From positions 1-22,624 of the forward strand of contig MNCI01008624.1 in assembly GCA_015680685.1 (NCBI GenBank): 22,624 bases of DNA, in the 5' to 3' direction. The stretch comes from Gnetum montanum. Its lineage: Eukaryota; Streptophyta; Gnetopsida; Gnetales; Gnetaceae. The notes under the pieces were generated by a model. That model worked only from the letters and a program-made list of their open reading frames with translations. It had not been told where the DNA came from and searched no databases. The position numbers were made by a program, and so were the translations under genes. Position 1 is the first letter of the stretch. The number at the start of each line of letters is the position of its first letter. Of this stretch, positions 19,986 through 22,624 are shown piece after piece.

Positions 19986-20474
19986 ACATTATATAAACTA
20001 TAGTTGAAAGACTAATGCATGTTAATATTTTTAAAATTTTTAATATATTACATTATTTTTGATGAGTGGCGAGGTACCCCTACACTCAACCATATGAAAC
20101 AAGCGTAGCACACGTGATCCGGTCGAACTCCACAGACTAAATGCCTAAACGCCGCAAGGAACACTTGGGGTTAATTAATTGTTGTCTTCCCAAACTTACT
20201 TGTTGTTGTCACGGTGTATGGTTAAGTAAGTCTGAGGTATATGATTTTTTTGGTCTTTTACAGTTTATCTCCTATGCTAAAGGGTGAAGGGTTGAGAGAC
20301 TAAAACTAACTCTAACTACAGCACTAAGTCCTAGCATCAGCATCCGTTCCCACTTACCGTACACACATTGAACTGTGCAACTGTGGCTACCAAACGCTAA
20401 TCGTTACTGGGAATACCACAGGTAACGCATGTGCTCGAAGCGGTCATACTGAGGCACCTTACTAGCCTAAGTGT

Positions 20475-20553
20475 GACAAGCAGCTGATTCCTTGACTAGC
20501 CGTACACATCCGTAGATGCTTGTAATCAAGTCGTACTTGTCCCACATTCTAGG
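20475..20553 (-). repeat. Hairpin-forming tandem repeat, copy A
   Basis: 79 bp, about 80% identical to copy B at 20580-20659. Outer stem ACAAGCA (20476-20482) with TACTTGT (20534-20540); inner stem TTGACT-side CTTGA with TCAAG; apical CAT/ATG stem. The one non-Watson-Crick pair in the outer stem is C/A on the + strand but a G-U wobble in RNA from the minus (sense) strand. Confidence 0.85.
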
Positions 20554-20579
20554 AGATAAGGGTGAGAGAATCTAATCGC

Positions 20580-20659
20580 GATGAGTAGCCGATTCCTTGG
20601 CTAGCCATACACATTCGTCAATGCTTTTAACCAAGTCGTACTCATGCCGCATTACTAGG
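20580..20659 (-). repeat. Hairpin-forming tandem repeat, copy B
   Basis: 80 bp. Outer stem ATGAGTA (20581-20587) with TACTCAT (20639-20645), perfect; inner CTTGG with CCAAG; apical CAT/ATG. At three stem positions where it differs from copy A, both partners changed together. Confidence 0.85.
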
Positions 20660-20723
20660 AAAGAAGTAAATAACATTAAATAAACCTATCCATGCACTGC
20701 AAGGTTTATCCACAAAGCTTGTA

Positions 20724-20729
20724 TTTATT
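20724..20729 (-). terminator. Polyadenylation signal of element 3 LTR
   Basis: AATAAA on the minus strand (GGCAATAAATACAAGC), about 175 bp after the TATA box, followed by CCTTGCAG as in the other LTRs. Confidence 0.65.
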
Positions 20730-20897
20730 GCCATACACAACTTGGGTTCAGGTACAAAGCTACTCGAATAAAGAACCGTTCACTTGGGGGACTCCTACTG
20801 CGGGCACATGGAAAATATTCTATCTCTGGGGTGATCAATCTGCCAGAGATTCGCTACTTTATGCCTATTGATTGGAAATGAGGGGAGGTCTACCTCT

Positions 20898-20905
20898 TAT
20901 TTATA
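20898..20905 (-). promoter_or_regulatory. TATA box of element 3 LTR
   Basis: TATAAATA on the minus strand (GCTATAAATAAGAGG), just downstream of the U3 repeat array. Confidence 0.75.
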
Positions 20906-20920
20906 GCTTTGGCGGCGGAC

Positions 20921-21015
20921 CACGATATCACGTACGCGATATCACAGGGAACGATGCAATATCGCATACACGATATCGCAAGGGATGCGATATCGCGGCT
21001 TGTGCATATCGCATC
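20921..21015 (-). repeat. GATATC palindrome array in U3 of element 3
   Basis: Six sites with (G/A/C)ATATC at about 20924, 20938, 20958, 20972, 20989 and 21005, spaced 14-20 bp; the best read GCGATATCGC, a perfect palindrome. The array lies directly upstream of the TATA box, as in element 2 where it is decayed. Confidence 0.85.
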
Positions 21016-21021
21016 TATTCA

Positions 21022-21037
21022 TACCCCCATGACTAAA
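21022..21037 (-). promoter_or_regulatory. Polypurine tract, element 3
   Basis: TTTAGTCATGGGGGTA on the minus strand, directly before the LTR start TGAATAG. Confidence 0.75.
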
Positions 21038-21191
21038 TGAAAACTCGTCCTTGAGATGGGATTATTGAGGGGAATGGAACTAATGAAATGACATGTGAAC
21101 AGTTCATTATTACAAGACTTGACAAAACTGGTGTTCATGACAACAAGGGTAAACACCTTATTACAATGACATCAGGCCATAGTTGGCAGCT

Positions 21192-21236
21192 GAGAGAAAA
21201 AAGGAGAGAGAAGAGAAGAGAAGAAGAGAGAAGAGT
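21192..21236 (-). repeat. Pyrimidine-rich simple repeat (CTCTT-type)
   Basis: On the minus strand, units of CTCTT/TTCTC run for about 45 bp. Element 1 has a TCTTTCTCTCTC run at the matching place (about 5638-5660). Confidence 0.8.
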
Positions 21237-21589
21237 CTTGTTGCTACCAATGCCTAGATTGCGCCTTCTGTTGTCCATCCATAAGCGCATCATTAATCTT
21301 GCTCCTTGCATAGCTGCTTCGACACCGCTCCATTCCAAGTGTTTAGTCTAGATCCATTCTGTTGTTGTATGAGTGCCATCTGCACAAACAACACAATCGT
21401 ATATTAGCAAGGGTAATTGAATCATTAAGTAATTAATACCTTGCTTCAGTGTAGGTCCATTGGCTCGGTTGTGGTATGGCTAATATGGATCTGAGAAGAT
21501 GTAGATGATGACTACTGAAGGTGTAGGGGTTAGGATGAAAAATGAAAAAAATTCGGGGCTTAGGAGAAAAATCGAAAAATCAGGCGTTG

Positions 21590-21604
21590 TACCCCCATGA
21601 CTAA
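21590..21604 (-). promoter_or_regulatory. Second priming-motif copy inside element 3
   Basis: TTAGTCATGGGGGTA, identical over 15 bases to the terminal priming site, lies about 570 bp before the LTR. Element 1 has a decayed match at 5268-5288 (TTAGTTGTGGGG). Confidence 0.6.
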
Positions 21605-21874
21605 TCACGAACCTTTGATAGCAATAGAATGGAGAAAGAAAAGGAGTAAGATAGATAGGTAAAAAGGGACAACTATGGCATCGATAAAAGAGATGTCAAG
21701 ATGGGAATGAACAAAATAATAGTTAATTGCAAAATGTTAAGGAAAAGAAGTTAGCTAATGCTCCAAATAGGAATGTCAGTGGGTCCTCCCCAAAGCAGGC
21801 TCATGCCATTAATGCCCTGACAAACCCACATTCAAACAGTCTGTAGGCTCTGGGAATGTCTTTTGAAACAAGAG

Positions 21875-22360
21875 TTAAGGTCTTAACCACAAGAATTTAC
21901 TGAAAAGAAAACAATGCATCAACCAAAATATATACACTAATGATACAACTAGTAATGAGGTGGACAATGGGGAGAAGGATGGAAAGAAGAAGATGGTATG
22001 GAATTCCAAGAACAAGGTGGTGTACAGCCCCTTGTGTGTTGCTTGGTTAATATGACTTGGCAAGTCTCATTCCAACTCTGGCCTCAGACCAACCACTTCC
22101 AGTGACTTCGCATCAATGCATTGGGTTAAACTATCCACTTGGATAACGAGGATGCATCTTCGAAGAGCCACCACCATTCTAATGAAACAAAAGAGAGAAC
22201 GGGAAGTGAGAAGGGCCTTAGTTAGAGGGAACATTTTGGTTCCATAACCAGTTCTTGCAGCCCAAATTTTATTTCGTCTAAGTGGTGTGCTTTTAATCCT
22301 CACTTTGGTTGTTTTTTTTTTGTGTTTTGTGTTTTTATGCGTGGGGACCACGCCATGCAA
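21875..22360 (-). pseudogene. Candidate accessory ORF in element 3, one in-frame stop
   Basis: On the minus strand, a 97-codon frame (22360-22067) begins MHGVVPTHKN, is rich in Lys and Arg at first (KHKKKTTKVRIKSTPLRRNK), then has TKALL and DAKSLEVVGLRPELE. It ends in TGA at 22067-22069. The same frame continues for 63 codons (HKGLYTTLFLEFHTI and a hydrophobic stretch) to 21875. Element 1 aligns in frame across the stop position, with TGT in place of TGA. The total would be about 160 codons: basic N-half, hydrophobic C-half. No known family is recognised. Coding status is doubtful for the reasons given for the element 1 remnant. Confidence 0.35.
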
Positions 22361-22624
22361 AGACTCCTTATTTTTGTTGTCTCAGCTTCTGAAGAATTGG
22401 GTAACATCGGAATGGTAAAAAAACTCAAGAAGAAAACATCCAAGCACCCAAGAGAATGACCAACACAAAAGCATCAAGTTCCTTTGAAGTCACACCCTTT
22501 GCAATCCTTGAGTCCTTCCTTAGTTTGAGAAATACCCAATCATTGATTCATTAAAGTTCTTATTGGAAGGGAACTGTACATTTCCAAGCCAAGAGAAACC
22601 ATAGAAATTGGTGGATGGATGGAT

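Larger units (their letters stand above)
20060..21021 (-). repeat. 3' LTR of element 3 (962 bp)
   Basis: On the minus strand it starts TGAATAG directly after CATGGGGGTA and ends CGCCACTCATCA. In order it has a GATATC-type array in U3, a TATA box, a conserved R block (GATAGAATATTTTCC), AATAAA, two 80-bp hairpin repeats, and a U5 shared with element 1 (AGCGTTTGGTA, AAGTGGGAACGGATGCT, TATGGTTGAGTGT). Only one LTR is visible. Confidence 0.88.
20060..22624 (-). mobile_element. Element 3: 3' part of a younger Ty3/gypsy retrotransposon, minus strand
   Basis: On the minus strand the window edge lies in a post-pol region like that of elements 1 and 2, which runs leftwards into the CATGGGGGTA priming motif and a 962-bp LTR ending CTCATCA at 20060. 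Gag and pol would lie to the right, outside the window. CpG is plentiful in its LTR (for example the GATATCGC array and GCGGCG), unlike elements 1 and 2, so this copy has decayed less. LTR end and U5 are closest to element 1. Confidence 0.87.
21022..22624 (-). other. Element 3 post-pol region (partial)
   Basis: At least 1.6 kb related to 3948-5857 of element 1. From the window edge inwards (minus strand): CATCCACCAATTTCTATGG, TCTTTGCATGGCGTGG, CTAACTAAGGCCCTT (22211-22225), GGGGAGGACCCACTGACATT, a second copy of the priming motif (21590-21604), a TTTGTGCAG followed by ATG near 21380, a pyrimidine-rich run, and the terminal priming site. Confidence 0.75.

Noticed and set aside
21135-21338. 67-codon minus-strand frame in element 3
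   Set aside because: The matching segment of element 1 has several stops in this frame, and its second half comes from the pyrimidine simple repeat.

Overview
This window looks like repeat-rich nuclear DNA of a seed plant. It is AT-rich, has no intact gene longer than about 115 codons, and is mostly decayed retrotransposons with recognisable LTRs, primer-binding and plus-strand-priming sites. The pol domain order and motifs (KDHFPLPFVDQVLDT-type RT, RT then RNase H then HHCC/DDE integrase, tRNA-Asp-like primer site, about 10 kb with a long stretch after pol) point to the Ty3/gypsy Ogre/Tat/Athila (OTA) assemblage. Species cannot be read from the sequence; a large-genome plant is likely.

Layout: 1-1040 is unassigned AT-rich DNA containing one CpG-rich patch. 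Element 1 (+ strand, about 1040-6808) is a 5'-truncated gypsy copy: RT, RNase H, integrase, a 1.9-kb post-pol region and a 951-bp 3' LTR. 6809-9920 is AT-rich DNA that carries a very decayed non-LTR (LINE) element; its endonuclease, linker and RT motifs lie between about 7880 and 9500. Element 2 (+, 9921-19980) is a complete copy with both LTRs (879 and 880 bp), an imperfect 5-bp target duplication (CCTAT/CTTAT), gag, protease, RT, RNase H, integrase and post-pol region, all broken by stops and frameshifts. After 79 bp of flank, element 3 (- strand, 20060 to beyond the right edge) shows its 962-bp 3' LTR and about 1.6 kb of post-pol sequence. It keeps many more CpGs and is probably the youngest.

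The three elements are related. Their LTRs share the TGATGAG/CTCATCA ends, a TATA box, an AATAAA signal and much of R and U5, but each has a different repeat-rich U3. All three share the plus-strand priming motif CATGGGGGTA and a conserved post-pol region with traces of a short accessory ORF. In life, gag would form the particle, protease would process it, and RT, RNase H and integrase would copy and insert the element; none of these can work here. Decay is dominated by transitions, and several catalytic aspartates have become asparagine.

The most unusual structure is a pair of 80-bp repeats inside the element 3 LTR. Each can fold into the same long hairpin, and the differences between the two copies preserve pairing. 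I found no bacterial-type system, CRISPR array, tRNA or rRNA.
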